From the NCBI GenBank assembly GCA_017620655.1, contig JAGAUT010000076.1, positions 1 through 40,057 of the forward strand: a stretch of 40,057 nt of DNA, read 5' to 3'. The DNA is from Clostridia bacterium (lineage in GTDB: Bacteria; Bacillota; Clostridia; Oscillospirales; CAG-382). The notes below the pieces were generated by a model, which did no database searches, had not been told where the DNA came from, and saw only the letters and a program-made list of their open reading frames with translations. The translations under genes and the position numbers were made by a program. Positions within the stretch are counted from its first letter, which is position 1; each line of letters begins with the position of its first letter. Shown here piece after piece: positions 31,282-40,057 of the stretch.

Positions 31282-31968
31282 ATGGGTCAGAAAGTTAATC
31301 CGCACGGCTTGCGTGTAGGCGTTATTAAAGACTGGGACTCCAGATGGTTCGTTAAGGACGAAGTATTCGGAGATACTCTTGTAGCAGACTACAAGCTCAG
31401 AACTTGGCTTAAAGAAAAACTGCAGGGTGCCGGCGTTCCTAAGATTGAAATTGAACGTGACGGTAAGAGAATAAAGGTGTTTATCCACTGTGCAAAGCCC
31501 GGTATCATCATCGGTAAGCAGGGCGCAGAAATCGATAAACTCAAGGGTGAAATTGAAGCGTTCACAGGCGAACCCTGCCTTGTAAACGTAACAGAAGTAA
31601 AGTCCCCCGACCTCAACGCACAGCTCGTTGCTGAATCCATCGCAGCACAGCTCGAAAGAAGAATCGCTTTCAGAAGAGCTATGAAGCAGGCAATCGGCAG
31701 AACAATGAAGCTCGGCGCAAAGGGTATTAAGGTACAGCTCTCCGGTCGTCTCAACGGCGCGGAAATCGCTCGTTCCGAACACTATTCAGAAGGTACTATT
31801 CCTCTTCAGACAATCAGAGCAGATATCGACTACGGCTTCTTTGAAGCAAACACAACATACGGCAAGATCGGTGTTAAGGTTTGGATCTACAGAGGCGAAG
31901 TTCTCGCAAACGCTGCAAAGAGACAGTCCAGAAGACCTTCCAGAAAGAACGAAGGAGGCGAAAGATAA
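31282..31968 (+). CDS. rpsC: Ribosomal protein S3 (uS3)
   Basis: 30S protein at the mRNA entry pore with helicase-related activity. 228 residues, [20 protein letters not shown]. The KH domain GXXG loop is visible as [13 protein letters not shown]. The basic tail [12 protein letters not shown] carries the ribosome site for rplP (GAAGGAGGCG) within the gene. Confidence 0.97.
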   Translation: MGQKVNPHGLRVGVIKDWDSRWFVKDEVFGDTLVADYKLRTWLKEKLQGAGVPKIEIERDGKRIKVFIHCAKPGIIIGKQGAEIDKLKGEIEAFTGEPCLVNVTEVKSPDLNAQLVAESIAAQLERRIAFRRAMKQAIGRTMKLGAKGIKVQLSGRLNGAEIARSEHYSEGTIPLQTIRADIDYGFFEANTTYGKIGVKVWIYRGEVLANAAKRQSRRPSRKNEGGER

Positions 31969-31970
31969 CT

Positions 31971-32384
31971 ATGTTAATGCCTAAGAGAGTTAAGTACAGA
32001 AGAGTACAGAGAGGTAGACTTACCGGTAAAGCAACTCGTGGCAACACAGTTTCTAACGGTGAATTCGGTTTGCAGGCAACAGAACCTGCATGGATCACAA
32101 GCAACCAGATCGAAGCAGCCAGAATCGCTATGACAAGATACGTTAAGCGTGGCGGTAAGGTTTGGATCAAGATATTCCCCGACAAGCCCGTAACAGAAAA
32201 GCCCGCTGAAACTCGAATGGGTTCCGGTAAGGGTTCACCTGAATACTGGGTAGCGGTAGTTAAGCCCGGCCGTGTAATGTTTGAAATGGCAGGCGTAACA
32301 GAAGAACAGGCAAGAGAAGCTATGCGTCTCGCATCTCACAAGCTTCCCGTAAAGTGCAAATTCGTTAAGAAAGAGGAGGCGTAA
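31971..32384 (+). CDS. rplP: Ribosomal protein L16 (uL16)
   Basis: 50S protein beside the A-site tRNA. 137 residues from [17 protein letters not shown], the family start; an earlier in-frame ATG lies inside rpsC and is rejected. The conserved [20 protein letters not shown] segment, near the CCA end of tRNA, is present. Confidence 0.97.
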   Translation: MLMPKRVKYRRVQRGRLTGKATRGNTVSNGEFGLQATEPAWITSNQIEAARIAMTRYVKRGGKVWIKIFPDKPVTEKPAETRMGSGKGSPEYWVAVVKPGRVMFEMAGVTEEQAREAMRLASHKLPVKCKFVKKEEA

Positions 32385-32387
32385 GAA

Positions 32388-32576
32388 ATGAAGATTACAG
32401 AAATCAGAGAAAAATCCTCCGAACAGCTTACAACCCTTCTTAAGGAACAGAAGGAAGAGCTCTTCAACCTTCGTTTCCAGCATGCTATTCACCAGCTCGA
32501 CAATCCTCAGAAGATAGTTGAGACTAAGAAGAACATCGCTAAGATCCTTACAGTCCTCACCGAAAAGCAGGCGTAA
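32388..32576 (+). CDS. rpmC: Ribosomal protein L29 (uL29)
   Basis: Small helical 50S protein at the tunnel exit near L23. 62 residues, MKITEIREKSSEQLTTLLKE, with the usual LRFQHAIHQLDNPQKI core. It begins 3 nt after rplP and uses the GAGGAGGCG at the rplP end as ribosome site. Confidence 0.95.
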   Translation: MKITEIREKSSEQLTTLLKEQKEELFNLRFQHAIHQLDNPQKIVETKKNIAKILTVLTEKQA

Positions 32577-32595
32577 GCGGGAAAGGAGATAAAAA

Positions 32596-32850
32596 ATGGA
32601 AAGAAATCTCAGAAAGACCAGAGTTGGTATCGTATCCAGCAATAAGATGGATAAGACAATCGTAGTTTCCATCCTTGACAGTGTTAAGCACCCGCTTTAC
32701 AAGAAGGTTATCAAGAGAACCGTAAAGTTCAAGGCTCATGATGAACTCAACGAATGTAATATCGGCGATAAGGTTGAAATTATGGAAACAAGACCCCTCT
32801 CCAAGGATAAGAGATGGAGACTTGTTAGAATCATCGAAAAGGCAAAATAA
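32596..32850 (+). CDS. rpsQ: Ribosomal protein S17 (uS17)
   Basis: Early-binding 30S protein. 84 residues, [20 protein letters not shown], with the S17 signature segment [30 protein letters not shown] is the ribosome site. It is followed by a hairpin before rplN. Confidence 0.95.
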   Translation: MERNLRKTRVGIVSSNKMDKTIVVSILDSVKHPLYKKVIKRTVKFKAHDELNECNIGDKVEIMETRPLSKDKRWRLVRIIEKAK

Positions 32851-32857
32851 GATAGCA

Positions 32858-32880
32858 ATTGTATCTATATTCGATACAAT
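32858..32880 (+). promoter_or_regulatory. Perfect hairpin in the rpsQ-rplN spacer
   Basis: ATTGTATC (32858-32865) pairs perfectly with GATACAAT (32873-32880) over a 7-nt loop, in a 57-nt AT-rich spacer. No T-run, so it is not a terminator. It may be a processing or stability site. Confidence 0.45.
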
Positions 32881-32907
32881 CATCCAATATAAGGAGGATA
32901 CATTAAC

Positions 32908-33276
32908 ATGTTACAACAGCAGTCGTTGATGAAGGTTGCCGATAATACCGGCGCCAAAGAACTCATGTGTATCCGTGTGCTCGGTGGTACAGGCAGAAGA
33001 TATGCCCGTATCGGAGACGTTGTGGTTTGTGCCGTTAAAAAGGCAACACCCGGCGGCGTTGTTAAGAAGGGCGATGTTGTTAAGGCAGTAGTCGTAAGAA
33101 CAGTACAGAGCCTCAGACGTGCAGACGGTAGCTATATCAAATTTGATGAAAATGCAGCTGTAATTATAGGTGCAGATAAGAACCCCAAGGGTACTCGTAT
33201 TTTTGGCCCGGTGGCAAGAGAGCTTCGTGAAAAGGATTACCTTAAGATTCTCTCCCTCGCTCCGGAAGTACTTTAA
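32908..33276 (+). CDS. rplN: Ribosomal protein L14 (uL14)
   Basis: 50S protein at the subunit interface and binding site of the silencing factor RsfS. 122 residues, [20 protein letters not shown], ending with [24 protein letters not shown] as usual. AAGGAGG precedes the ATG. Confidence 0.97.
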   Translation: MLQQQSLMKVADNTGAKELMCIRVLGGTGRRYARIGDVVVCAVKKATPGGVVKKGDVVKAVVVRTVQSLRRADGSYIKFDENAAVIIGADKNPKGTRIFGPVARELREKDYLKILSLAPEVL

Positions 33277-33290
33277 GGGAGGAATTGAAA

Positions 33291-33623
33291 ATGGCTTTAA
33301 CTAAGTATGAAAAGAAGCTCGCTGTAAAGACTGGCGATACAGTAGTTGTAAACAGCGGCGATGACAAGGGCAAGAAGGGCAAGGTTCTCGAAGTTTCCAA
33401 GTCTGAAGGCAAGGTAATTGTTGAAGGCATAAACATCGTAACAAAGCACGTAAAGCCCAGAAGACAGGGCGAAGAAGGCGGTCTTATCAAGACAGAAGGC
33501 GCTTTCTACGCATCCAAGGTAAACGTTTACTGCGCAAAGTGCGACAAGGGTGTAAGAGTCAGCCACAAGGTTGTGGACGGCAAGAAGATCCGTGTGTGCG
33601 CTAAGTGCGGCGAAGAACTTTAA
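33291..33623 (+). CDS. rplX: Ribosomal protein L24 (uL24), four-cysteine form
   Basis: 50S assembly initiator. 110 residues from MALTKYEKKLAVKTGDTVVV, with GGGAGG 8 nt upstream; an upstream TTG is rejected. The KOW motif SGDDKGKKGKV is present. The C-terminus has two CAKC pairs (YCAKCDKG and VCAKCGEEL), a zinc-ribbon pattern known in many Clostridia L24 proteins. Confidence 0.95.
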   Translation: MALTKYEKKLAVKTGDTVVVNSGDDKGKKGKVLEVSKSEGKVIVEGINIVTKHVKPRRQGEEGGLIKTEGAFYASKVNVYCAKCDKGVRVSHKVVDGKKIRVCAKCGEEL

Positions 33624-33645
33624 TTCGTGAGGGAGGAAAAGTAAA

Positions 33646-34188
33646 ATGGCAGCTAGACTTAGAGATTATTACAACAACGAAGTTGCTCCCGCACTCATGA
33701 AGAAGTTCGAGTACAAGAGTCCGATGCAGATACCCAAGCTTGATAAGGTGGTTATCAACATCGGTGCGGGCGACGCTAAGGATAACGCAAAGGTTATCGA
33801 CAATATTATCGCAGACCTCGAAATTATCACCGGTCAGAAGGCAGTTCCCACTTACGCAAGAAAGTCGGTAGCTAACTTCAAGCTCAGACAGGGCATGAAG
33901 ATCGGTGCAAAGGTTACACTCAGAAGTGAAAAGATGTATGAGTTTGTAGACAGACTCTTCAACCTCGCACTTCCCCGTGTACGTGACTTCAAGGGTATCA
34001 ACCCCGATTCCTTCGACGGAAGAGGTAACTATTCCCTTGGTCTTAAGGAACAGCTCATATTCCCTGAAATCGAGTACGACAAAATCGAAAAGATCAGAGG
34101 TATGGACATAGTATTCGTAACAAGTGCAAAGAACGACGAAGAAGCAAGAGAACTTCTCAAGCTCCTCGGCGCACCCTTTGCAAAGTAA
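33646..34188 (+). CDS. rplE: Ribosomal protein L5 (uL5)
   Basis: 50S central protuberance protein that binds 5S rRNA and touches P-site tRNA. 180 residues, [20 protein letters not shown], with the conserved [20 protein letters not shown] and [20 protein letters not shown] segments. Ribosome site GGGAGG. Confidence 0.97.
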   Translation: MAARLRDYYNNEVAPALMKKFEYKSPMQIPKLDKVVINIGAGDAKDNAKVIDNIIADLEIITGQKAVPTYARKSVANFKLRQGMKIGAKVTLRSEKMYEFVDRLFNLALPRVRDFKGINPDSFDGRGNYSLGLKEQLIFPEIEYDKIEKIRGMDIVFVTSAKNDEEARELLKLLGAPFAK

Positions 34189-34207
34189 GAGGGGTAGGTA
34201 AAGAATT

Positions 34208-34393
34208 ATGGCAAAAAAGGCAATGGTATTAAAGCAGCAGAAGACACAGAAGTTTTCTACTCGTGAATATAACAGATGTAAGATTTGCGGACGCCCCCAT
34301 TCTTATATGAGAAAGTACGGTATCTGCCGTATCTGCTTCAGAGAATTGGCTTACAAGGGTCAGATTCCCGGAGTAAGAAAGGCAAGCTGGTAA
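34208..34393 (+). CDS. rpsN: Ribosomal protein S14, zinc type (type Z)
   Basis: 30S head protein, the short zinc-binding form of 61 residues. Cys24, Cys27, Cys40 and Cys43 form the CxxC pair of pairs in [20 protein letters not shown]. Sites between L5 and S8 normally hold this housekeeping copy in Firmicutes. The ribosome site GAGGGGTAGG is atypical but acceptable. Confidence 0.95.
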   Translation: MAKKAMVLKQQKTQKFSTREYNRCKICGRPHSYMRKYGICRICFRELAYKGQIPGVRKASW

Positions 34394-34439
34394 ATCTATC
34401 TCAAGTTTAAGACTAAATAAATAAGGAGGTCAACAAATC

Positions 34440-34838
34440 ATGCAGATAACAGACGTTATAGCAGATATGCTTACACGTATCCGTAACGCAAACTCTTCTA
34501 AGCACCCTACAGTAGATATCCCTGCTTCCAGTGTTAAGAAGGCAATTGCAGAAATCCTTCTCGAAGAAGGTTACATCGCAGGATACGAAGTTCTCGATAA
34601 CGGAAATCAGGGAACTATCAGAGTAACTCTTAAATACGGCGCAAACAAGTCCAAGGTTATTCAGGGTCTTAAGAGAGTATCTAAGCCCGGCCTTAGAATT
34701 TACACAAGCTGTGAAGATATGCCCAAGGTAATGAAGGGACTCGGTATTGCGATCATCTCCACATCCAAGGGAATTATGACCGATAAGAAGGCAAAGGCTC
34801 TTCATGTCGGCGGTGAAGTTCTCGCATTTGTTAGGTAA
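34440..34838 (+). CDS. rpsH: Ribosomal protein S8 (uS8)
   Basis: Primary 30S binder of helix 21; in E. coli it also represses the spc operon at rplE. 132 residues, [20 protein letters not shown], with the C-terminal [20 protein letters not shown] signature. It ends AFVR rather than the more usual aromatic end. AAGGAGG precedes the ATG. Confidence 0.96.
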   Translation: MQITDVIADMLTRIRNANSSKHPTVDIPASSVKKAIAEILLEEGYIAGYEVLDNGNQGTIRVTLKYGANKSKVIQGLKRVSKPGLRIYTSCEDMPKVMKGLGIAIISTSKGIMTDKKAKALHVGGEVLAFVR

Positions 34839-34928
34839 TTAAAGTACCAAATGATACGAGTGAGCTGTAAGGCACAAAATGTGTGCATACAGACACAAAA
34901 ATCGTAAATAACGCAAAGGAGAAAAGTT

Positions 34929-35468
34929 ATGTCAAGAATAGGTAGAATGCCTATTACTGTTCCCGCTGGCGTTGAAGTAAAAATCGGTGACAACAATGTA
35001 GTTACAGTAAAGGGTCCTAAGGGCACACTTACTAAGGAACTCAGCGCAAGAATGACAATCAAGCAGGACGGCGCACAGCTTGTTGTTGAAAGACCCAGCG
35101 ACGAGAAGCAGGATAGAGCTCTCCACGGTTTAACACGTTCACTTCTTTTCAACATGGTTGAAGGTGTTACCAATGGATATAAGAAAGAACTCGAAGTAAA
35201 CGGCGTAGGTTACAGAGTTGCAATGGAAGGCAAGACACTCGTACTCACAATCGGTTATTCTCATCTTGTAAAGATGGAAGCTGAAGAAGGTATCGAAATC
35301 ACATGCCCCGATGCAAACCACATCACAATCACCGGCGCTGATAAGCAGAGAGTCGGCGAAGTAGCAGCAGTCATCAGATCCAAGAGACCCCCCGAACCTT
35401 ACCATGGCAAGGGTATCAAGTATATTGATGAACACATCAGACGTAAGTCCGGTAAGGCCGGCAAGTAA
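34929..35468 (+). CDS. rplF: Ribosomal protein L6 (uL6)
   Basis: 50S protein near the GTPase-associated region. 179 residues, MSRIGRMPITVPAGVEVKIG, with the C-terminal RPPEPYHGKGIKYIDEHIRR signature. AAAGGAGAA precedes the ATG after a 90-nt spacer. Confidence 0.97.
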   Translation: MSRIGRMPITVPAGVEVKIGDNNVVTVKGPKGTLTKELSARMTIKQDGAQLVVERPSDEKQDRALHGLTRSLLFNMVEGVTNGYKKELEVNGVGYRVAMEGKTLVLTIGYSHLVKMEAEEGIEITCPDANHITITGADKQRVGEVAAVIRSKRPPEPYHGKGIKYIDEHIRRKSGKAGK

Positions 35469-35489
35469 TAGAGAAGGGAGTGCAGATAA

Positions 35490-35849
35490 ATGTTTTCAAG
35501 AAAAGACAGTAATATTCAGCGTAAAAAGAGACATACAAGAGTCCGCGGCAAGGTTAGCGGTACTGCATCCCGTCCTCGTCTCTGTGTATATAGATCTCTC
35601 AGCAACATCTATGCACAGGTAATCGATGACACTTGCGGCAAGACACTTGCAAGCGCAGCATCCAACGAAAAGGATTTCGCAATGTACGGCGGAAACAAGG
35701 AAGCTGCAAAGAAGGTTGGCGAAGCAGTAGCTAAGCGCGCAATCGAAAAGGGTATTACAGAAGTAGTATTTGACAGAGGCGGCTACATCTATCACGGACG
35801 TGTTGAAGCACTTGCTGAAGGCGCACGTGAAGCAGGCCTTAAATTCTAA
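35490..35849 (+). CDS. rplR: Ribosomal protein L18 (uL18)
   Basis: 50S protein that binds 5S rRNA together with L5. 119 residues with an arginine/lysine-rich start ([20 protein letters not shown]) and C-terminal [20 protein letters not shown]. Ribosome site GAAGGGAG. Confidence 0.95.
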   Translation: MFSRKDSNIQRKKRHTRVRGKVSGTASRPRLCVYRSLSNIYAQVIDDTCGKTLASAASNEKDFAMYGGNKEAAKKVGEAVAKRAIEKGITEVVFDRGGYIYHGRVEALAEGAREAGLKF

Positions 35850-35863
35850 GGAGGGGCAGACAC

Positions 35864-36370
35864 ATGGCTAGAAATTTTGACCCTGCAACACTCGGCGAGC
35901 TCGTAGAAACAGTTGTTGAAACAAGAAGAGTTTCCAAGACTGTAAAGGGCGGACGTATTATGCGTTTTGCTGCAGTAGTTGTAGTTGGCGACCAGAACGG
36001 TCACGTTGGCTACGGTATCGGTAAGTCTGCCGAAGTACCCGAAGCTATTAGAAAAGCAATTGAAGATGCTAAGAAGAATATGATCGAAGTATCTCTCAAG
36101 AACACAACAATTCCTCATGATATTATCGGCGAATTCGGCGCTGCAAAGGTTATCCTTAAGCCCGCTGCAGAAGGTACCGGTATCATCGCAGGCGGCACAG
36201 TAAGAGCTGTTGTTGAAGCTGCAGGTATCAAGAATATCAGAGCGAAGTGCTTAAAGTCAAACAATAAGATCAACGTAGTTAAGGCGACATTCGAAGGCCT
36301 CAGAGCACTCAGAAGTGCAGAACAGGTTGCTAAGATGCGCGGCAAGAGCGTTGAAGAAATCGTAGGCTAA
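35864..36370 (+). CDS. rpsE: Ribosomal protein S5 (uS5)
   Basis: 30S protein of the decoding region and mRNA entry, involved in fidelity. 168 residues, with the double-stranded RNA-like N domain ([20 protein letters not shown]) and a conserved C-terminal domain. GGAGGGG precedes the ATG, 14 nt after rplR. Confidence 0.97.
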   Translation: MARNFDPATLGELVETVVETRRVSKTVKGGRIMRFAAVVVVGDQNGHVGYGIGKSAEVPEAIRKAIEDAKKNMIEVSLKNTTIPHDIIGEFGAAKVILKPAAEGTGIIAGGTVRAVVEAAGIKNIRAKCLKSNNKINVVKATFEGLRALRSAEQVAKMRGKSVEEIVG

Positions 36371-36385
36371 GGAGGTAGCGGCAAA

Positions 36386-36568
36386 ATGTCAAAGGTAAAA
36401 ATTACTTTATATAAGAGCCTCATCGGCTGCTTAGACAAGCAGATTGCAACAGCTCACTCCCTCGGTCTTCGCAAGATCGGCGATACAACAGTACAGGAAA
36501 AGAGCGCAGTTACCGAAGGTAAGATCCGCGTTGTTTCCCACCTTGTATCAGTAGAACAGGAGGGCTAA
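36386..36568 (+). CDS. rpmD: Ribosomal protein L30 (uL30)
   Basis: Small 50S protein of 60 residues, VKITLYKSLIGCLDKQIATA, with LGLRKIGDTTVQEKS as the usual core. AAGGAGG precedes the ATG and the gene is 15 nt after rpsE. Confidence 0.95.
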   Translation: MSKVKITLYKSLIGCLDKQIATAHSLGLRKIGDTTVQEKSAVTEGKIRVVSHLVSVEQEG

Positions 36569-36571
36569 GAA

Positions 36572-37018
36572 ATGAAACTTCATGAATTATCTCCCGCAGC
36601 AGGTTCTGCAAAGGAATCATTCAGAAAAGGTCGTGGACACGGTTCCGGTAACGGTAAGACAGCAGGTAAGGGCCATAAGGGTCAGAATGCTCGTTCCGGC
36701 GGCGGCGTAAGACCCGGCTTCGAAGGCGGTCAGATTCCTCTTTACAGAAGACTTCCCAAAAGAGGATTTACAAACGATATGTTCAAGAAGGAATACGCTA
36801 TCATCAACGTAGAACTTCTTAACGATTTATTCAATGACGGTGACACAGTTTCTATCGAAACACTCCTTGAACAGGGTATCGTAAAGAAGGAACTTTGCGG
36901 TCTCAAGGTTCTCGGCAGAGGTGAAATCACTAAAAAGCTTACCGTTAAAGCAGCTATCTTCTCCGGCAGCGCCAAGGAGAAAATTGAAGCCGCAGGCGGA
37001 AAGGCTGAGGTGATCTAA
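36572..37018 (+). CDS. rplO: Ribosomal protein L15 (uL15)
   Basis: Late-assembly 50S protein of 148 residues, with the glycine/lysine/arginine-rich extension [20 protein letters not shown] that reaches into the core. It begins 3 nt after rpmD and ends 1 nt before secY, implying coupled translation. Confidence 0.97.
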   Translation: MKLHELSPAAGSAKESFRKGRGHGSGNGKTAGKGHKGQNARSGGGVRPGFEGGQIPLYRRLPKRGFTNDMFKKEYAIINVELLNDLFNDGDTVSIETLLEQGIVKKELCGLKVLGRGEITKKLTVKAAIFSGSAKEKIEAAGGKAEVI

Positions 37019-37019
37019 G

Positions 37020-38297
37020 GTGTTACAGACATTAAAGAACGCATGGAAAATAGCAGAATTAAGAAGTAAGTTACTCTTTACATTGGTAATCGTGGTTCTC
37101 TACAGAATCGGTTCTGTAATCTACGTTCCCTTTGTAAACTCTGCAGCACTCAACTCAGTGTTTGATCAGGAGGCAAGCCTTTTTGCCTACTTCAACATTC
37201 TCTCCGGTGATGCTTTCTCAAAAGCAACACTGTTTGCTCTTTCAATTTCACCTTATATCACAGCATCAATCGTTATCCAGCTTCTCACAATAGCAATTCC
37301 TGCCCTCGAAAGACTCTCAAAGCAGGGTCCTGACGGCAGAAAGAAGCTTACACAGATTACCAGATACTGCACAGTAATCCTTGCTCTTATCACAAGCGTA
37401 GGCTACTACTTCTTCCTTAAGAGCTACCAGATGATTACAGATACAAGCGTATTCGCTGCAATCGTAATCATTTCTTGCTACTGCGCAGGTGCGGCAGTAA
37501 TCATGTGGCTCGCAGAAAAAATTAACGACCACGGTATCGGTAACGGTATCTCCATCATCCTCTTTGCAAACATCGTAGCAAGCCTTCCCGGCACAATCTA
37601 CAGAGCGTTTGTAAACGTTGAAAACTCCAAGCTCGGTATCTTCGTTCCCATCATAACAGTAGTTCTTCTTCTTGCTATGATCGTATTTGTTGTTCATGTA
37701 ACAAATGCAGAACGCAGACTTCCCGTTCAGTACGCAAAGCGTCAGGTTGGCAGAAGAATGTACGGCGGTCAGAACACCTACATTCCTATGAAGCTGAACA
37801 TGAGCGGCGTTATGCCTATCATCTTCGCAAGCTCCATCGCTGCTATTCCTACAACAATTGCTCTTATCTTCCCCCCCAAGGGTACAGGTATCTGGAGCAA
37901 GATCGTTAACTTCTTCTCAAGCACATCTCCCGTTTATATGGTGATCTATTTCCTTCTCATCATCGGCTTCTCTTACTTCTATCTTGCAATCTCCTTCAAC
38001 CCTGTTGAAGTTGCAAATAACGTAAAGAACAACGGTGGTTCGATTCCCGGTATCAGACCCGGTAAGCCTACTGTAGATTATATCTCAAGAATCCTCAGCA
38101 GAATTACACTCATCGGTTCTATCTTCCTCGGAATCGTAGCAACTCTTCCCCTCATCGTAGGTTGGATAGACAACAGCCTTTCGGGTCTTGCATTCGGTGG
38201 CTCATCCCTCCTCATTCTGGTAAGCGTTGCTCTTGAAACAACAAAGGAAATTGAAGCTCAGATGACAATGCGTCACTATAAGGGCTTCCTTGAATAA
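37020..38297 (+). CDS. secY: Protein translocase subunit SecY, GTG start
   Basis: The channel of the SecYEG translocon in the cytoplasmic membrane. 425 residues with about ten membrane helices. The plug/pore region SISPYITASIVIQLLTIAIP and the cytoplasmic loop PVQYAKRQVGRRMYGGQNTY are typical. The start is GTG, with GAGGTGA upstream inside rplO. SecY placement after rplO is standard for the spc operon. Confidence 0.96.
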   Translation: MLQTLKNAWKIAELRSKLLFTLVIVVLYRIGSVIYVPFVNSAALNSVFDQEASLFAYFNILSGDAFSKATLFALSISPYITASIVIQLLTIAIPALERLSKQGPDGRKKLTQITRYCTVILALITSVGYYFFLKSYQMITDTSVFAAIVIISCYCAGAAVIMWLAEKINDHGIGNGISIILFANIVASLPGTIYRAFVNVENSKLGIFVPIITVVLLLAMIVFVVHVTNAERRLPVQYAKRQVGRRMYGGQNTYIPMKLNMSGVMPIIFASSIAAIPTTIALIFPPKGTGIWSKIVNFFSSTSPVYMVIYFLLIIGFSYFYLAISFNPVEVANNVKNNGGSIPGIRPGKPTVDYISRILSRITLIGSIFLGIVATLPLIVGWIDNSLSGLAFGGSSLLILVSVALETTKEIEAQMTMRHYKGFLE

Positions 38298-38328
38298 GAA
38301 AATACCCAAGCGTAAAAGAGGCTATTCA

Positions 38329-38961
38329 ATGAATATTATATTTTTTGGAGCTCCCGGTGCGGGTAAAGGAACACAGGCTGAAATAGTCAGTCAAAAGCTT
38401 AATATCCCTACAATCTCAACAGGTGCCATAATCAGAGAGGCTATCAAAAACGGCTCTGAAATGGGCAAGTCCGCACAAAGCTACATCGAAAAGGGTAACC
38501 TTGTGCCGGATGAGGTTGTAATCGGTATAATAAAGGACAGACTCGACGAGGATGACTGCAAGGGCGGATTTATCCTGGATGGTTTTCCCAGAACAATCCC
38601 TCAGGCAGAAGCACTCGACAGAATGGGCGTGAATATTGACGTTGTTCTCGAGCTGTCAGTCTCCGACGATGAGATTGTGTCTCGTATGTCAGGCAGACGT
38701 GTCTGCCCTAAGTGCGGCGCAACTTATCACACAAAGTTTAATCCCTCGACTGCAGGAGAGACTTGCGACAAGTGCGGTGAAAAGTTGTCAATCCGTAAGG
38801 ATGATGCTCCCGAAGTTGTAAAGTCAAGACTTGTGGTTTACCATGATGAAACCGAACCGCTTAAAGAGTATTACGGTAACAAGGGACTTGTAAAGACCGT
38901 TATCGGTCAGGAAAAGCTCGAAGATACCACAAAGCTTACTCTTGAAGCTCTCGGAATCTGA
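38329..38961 (+). CDS. adk: Adenylate kinase, long zinc-lid form
   Basis: Interconverts ATP + AMP and 2 ADP. 210 residues from MNIIFFGAPGAGKGTQAEIV with the P-loop GAPGAGKGT. The NMP-binding DGFPRTIPQAEALD and the lid with four cysteines (CPKCGATYHT and CDKCGEKL), which bind zinc in Gram-positive Adk, are present. The ATG at 38329 is preferred over a TTG that would overlap secY, because GAGG lies about 7 nt upstream. Confidence 0.96.
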   Translation: MNIIFFGAPGAGKGTQAEIVSQKLNIPTISTGAIIREAIKNGSEMGKSAQSYIEKGNLVPDEVVIGIIKDRLDEDDCKGGFILDGFPRTIPQAEALDRMGVNIDVVLELSVSDDEIVSRMSGRRVCPKCGATYHTKFNPSTAGETCDKCGEKLSIRKDDAPEVVKSRLVVYHDETEPLKEYYGNKGLVKTVIGQEKLEDTTKLTLEALGI

Positions 38962-38971
38962 GGAAAAACAG

Positions 38972-39724
38972 ATGATTAGCTTAAAAAACAAAGAAGATTT
39001 ACTTCTTATGCGACAGGCAGGAAAAATTACCGCAGGTGCTCTTGAAGTTGCAAGAGAGCTTGTCAGGCCCGGTGAGTCACTTGTTTCGATTGACACGCAC
39101 ATCCGCAAGTTCATCGAAAAATCCGGTGCTAAACCGTCCTTTCTCGGATACGGCGGATTTCCTGCAAGTGCCTGCATAAGTGTGAACGAAGAAGTTATCC
39201 ACGGTATTCCTTCTCAGAGAAAGCTGGAGGAAGGTGACATTGTCAAGGTCGATGTAGGAGCATTTTTCAAGGGCTTCCACGGAGATGCGGCAAGAACCTT
39301 CTTCTGCGGCAAAGTCTCTGAAGAAGCACAAAAGCTCGAAAGAGTTACACGTGAAAGCTTCTTTGAAGGTATTAAATTTGCCGATGTCAATCACAGAATC
39401 GGCGATATCTCAAATGCAATTCAGTCCTATGTTGAAGAAAACGGTTTTTCGGTGGTTCGTAACTATGTCGGTCACGGCGTGGGAAAGAATCTGCATGAAG
39501 ACCCTGAGGTCCCCAACTTCGGACGTATCGGCAAAGGCCCGAGACTCTATGAGGGTATGACCCTTGCAATAGAGCCAATGGTAAATGCAGGTACCTACGA
39601 CGTAAGGGTGCTTGACAACGACTGGACGGTTGTGACACTCGACGGTATGCTCTCGGCTCACTACGAGAATACGATTGCAATCACCGAAAACGGTGTTGAA
39701 ATCCTGACGGCAACCGACGAATAA
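38972..39724 (+). CDS. map: Methionine aminopeptidase type I
   Basis: Removes the initiator methionine from new proteins. 250 residues. Metal ligands are visible in VDVGAFFKGFHGDAARTF (two Asp), the VGHGVGKNLHEDPEVPNF His, AIEPMV (Glu) and AHYENTIAI (Glu). The start MISLKNKED has GAGGAAAA upstream; an in-frame extension into adk is rejected. It sits between adk and infA, as in many Firmicutes. Confidence 0.96.
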   Translation: MISLKNKEDLLLMRQAGKITAGALEVARELVRPGESLVSIDTHIRKFIEKSGAKPSFLGYGGFPASACISVNEEVIHGIPSQRKLEEGDIVKVDVGAFFKGFHGDAARTFFCGKVSEEAQKLERVTRESFFEGIKFADVNHRIGDISNAIQSYVEENGFSVVRNYVGHGVGKNLHEDPEVPNFGRIGKGPRLYEGMTLAIEPMVNAGTYDVRVLDNDWTVVTLDGMLSAHYENTIAITENGVEILTATDE

Positions 39725-39758
39725 CTAATCAGAAATTTAGAATATGGAGGGAAACGTT

Positions 39759-39977
39759 GTGGCTAAGGACGACGTAATGGAATTTGAAGGCGTTGTAACG
39801 GAAGCACTTCCGAATGCAACATTTTTAGTAAAGCTTCCCAATGACCATGTTGTTACAGCACATATCTCCGGCAAGCTCAGAATGAACTTCATTAAGATTT
39901 TGCCCGGCGATAATGTAACGGTTGAGGTTTCTACATACGACCTTACAAAGGTAAGAATAACCTGGCGAGCAAATTAA
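39759..39977 (+). CDS. infA: Translation initiation factor IF-1, GTG start
   Basis: Binds the 30S A-site and helps IF-2 and IF-3 in initiation. 72 residues, reading as [20 protein letters not shown] if GTG is read as Met, and ending [16 protein letters not shown] lies 7 nt before the GTG. An ATG 15 nt upstream overlaps this ribosome site and is rejected. Confidence 0.96.
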   Translation: MAKDDVMEFEGVVTEALPNATFLVKLPNDHVVTAHISGKLRMNFIKILPGDNVTVEVSTYDLTKVRITWRAN

Positions 39978-40011
39978 AATTTGCAAAGCCATTAAACAGG
40001 AGGATTTCAAA

Positions 40012-40057
40012 ATGAAAGTTAAGCCTTCGGTAAAGAAAATATGCGAAAAGTGCAAGA
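40012..40057 (+). CDS. rpmJ: Ribosomal protein L36, cut by the window edge
   Basis: The first 15 residues MKVKPSVKKICEKCK are visible after AGGAGG. CEKC is the first half of the zinc-binding set, so this is the zinc-containing form of L36. rpsM, rpsK, rpsD and rpoA are expected beyond the edge in the standard gene order. Confidence 0.93.
   Translation, partial: MKVKPSVKKICEKCK

Noticed and set aside
34802..35173. Antisense gene over rplF
   Set aside because: It is a mirror frame of a well-conserved ribosomal protein gene, as are the other long minus-strand frames over the S10-spc cluster.

Overview
The window looks like chromosomal DNA of an anaerobic low-to-mid GC Firmicute of class Clostridia, probably a gut-type Oscillospirales/Ruminococcaceae relative. 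This rests on the zinc-form short S14, a T-box leader on thrS, a tetrahydrofolate riboswitch on folT, an Abi_2 gene, and intergenic palindromes of the kind common in uncultured gut Clostridia. The species cannot be named from the sequence alone. No rRNA, tRNA, CRISPR array, insertion sequence, prophage or origin was seen.

Region 1 (1-9.7 kb) is mixed housekeeping and accessory genes. It holds a cut-off acetyltransferase-like start, a terminator-rich repeat region, a small membrane-tail protein, galE, a small orphan gene, and a three-gene minus-strand cluster (GH36-like glycosidase, arylamine N-acetyltransferase-like protein, membrane-anchored orphan). These are followed by a nitrilase-superfamily hydrolase, ychF, and a compact XRE-repressor/membrane-protein module whose consensus promoter is covered by paired operators.

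Region 2 (9.7-18.1 kb) lies on the minus strand: an Abi_2 HEPN abortive-infection gene, a folate operon (THF riboswitch-folT-folC-short queG-like gene), and an amino-sugar cluster (two Gfo/Idh/MocA oxidoreductases, NagB-like deaminase, NagA). A divergent AraC regulator at 18.2 kb probably controls the amino-sugar cluster. Two families of interspersed palindromic elements sit in the gaps of regions 1 and 2.

Region 3 (19.1-26.8 kb) holds thrS with a complete T-box leader, an ECF transporter S component, and a tightly coupled plus-strand operon: Lrp/AsnC regulator, aminotransferase, DUF362-ferredoxin protein, and MetA with the residue linked to acetyl-CoA use. A lipoprotein gene follows.

Region 4 (27.0 kb to the end) is the S10-spc ribosomal protein cluster in canonical order from rpsJ through secY, adk, map and infA into rpmJ, which is cut by the window edge. 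It is preceded by a promoter, about 300 nt of hairpin-rich sequence and an intrinsic terminator, all upstream of rpsJ. The rpsJ-rplC spacer is also strongly structured. These two RNAs are the best candidates in the window for undescribed biology: possible attenuation or autoregulation of the largest ribosomal protein operon by leaders unlike the E. coli S10 leader.
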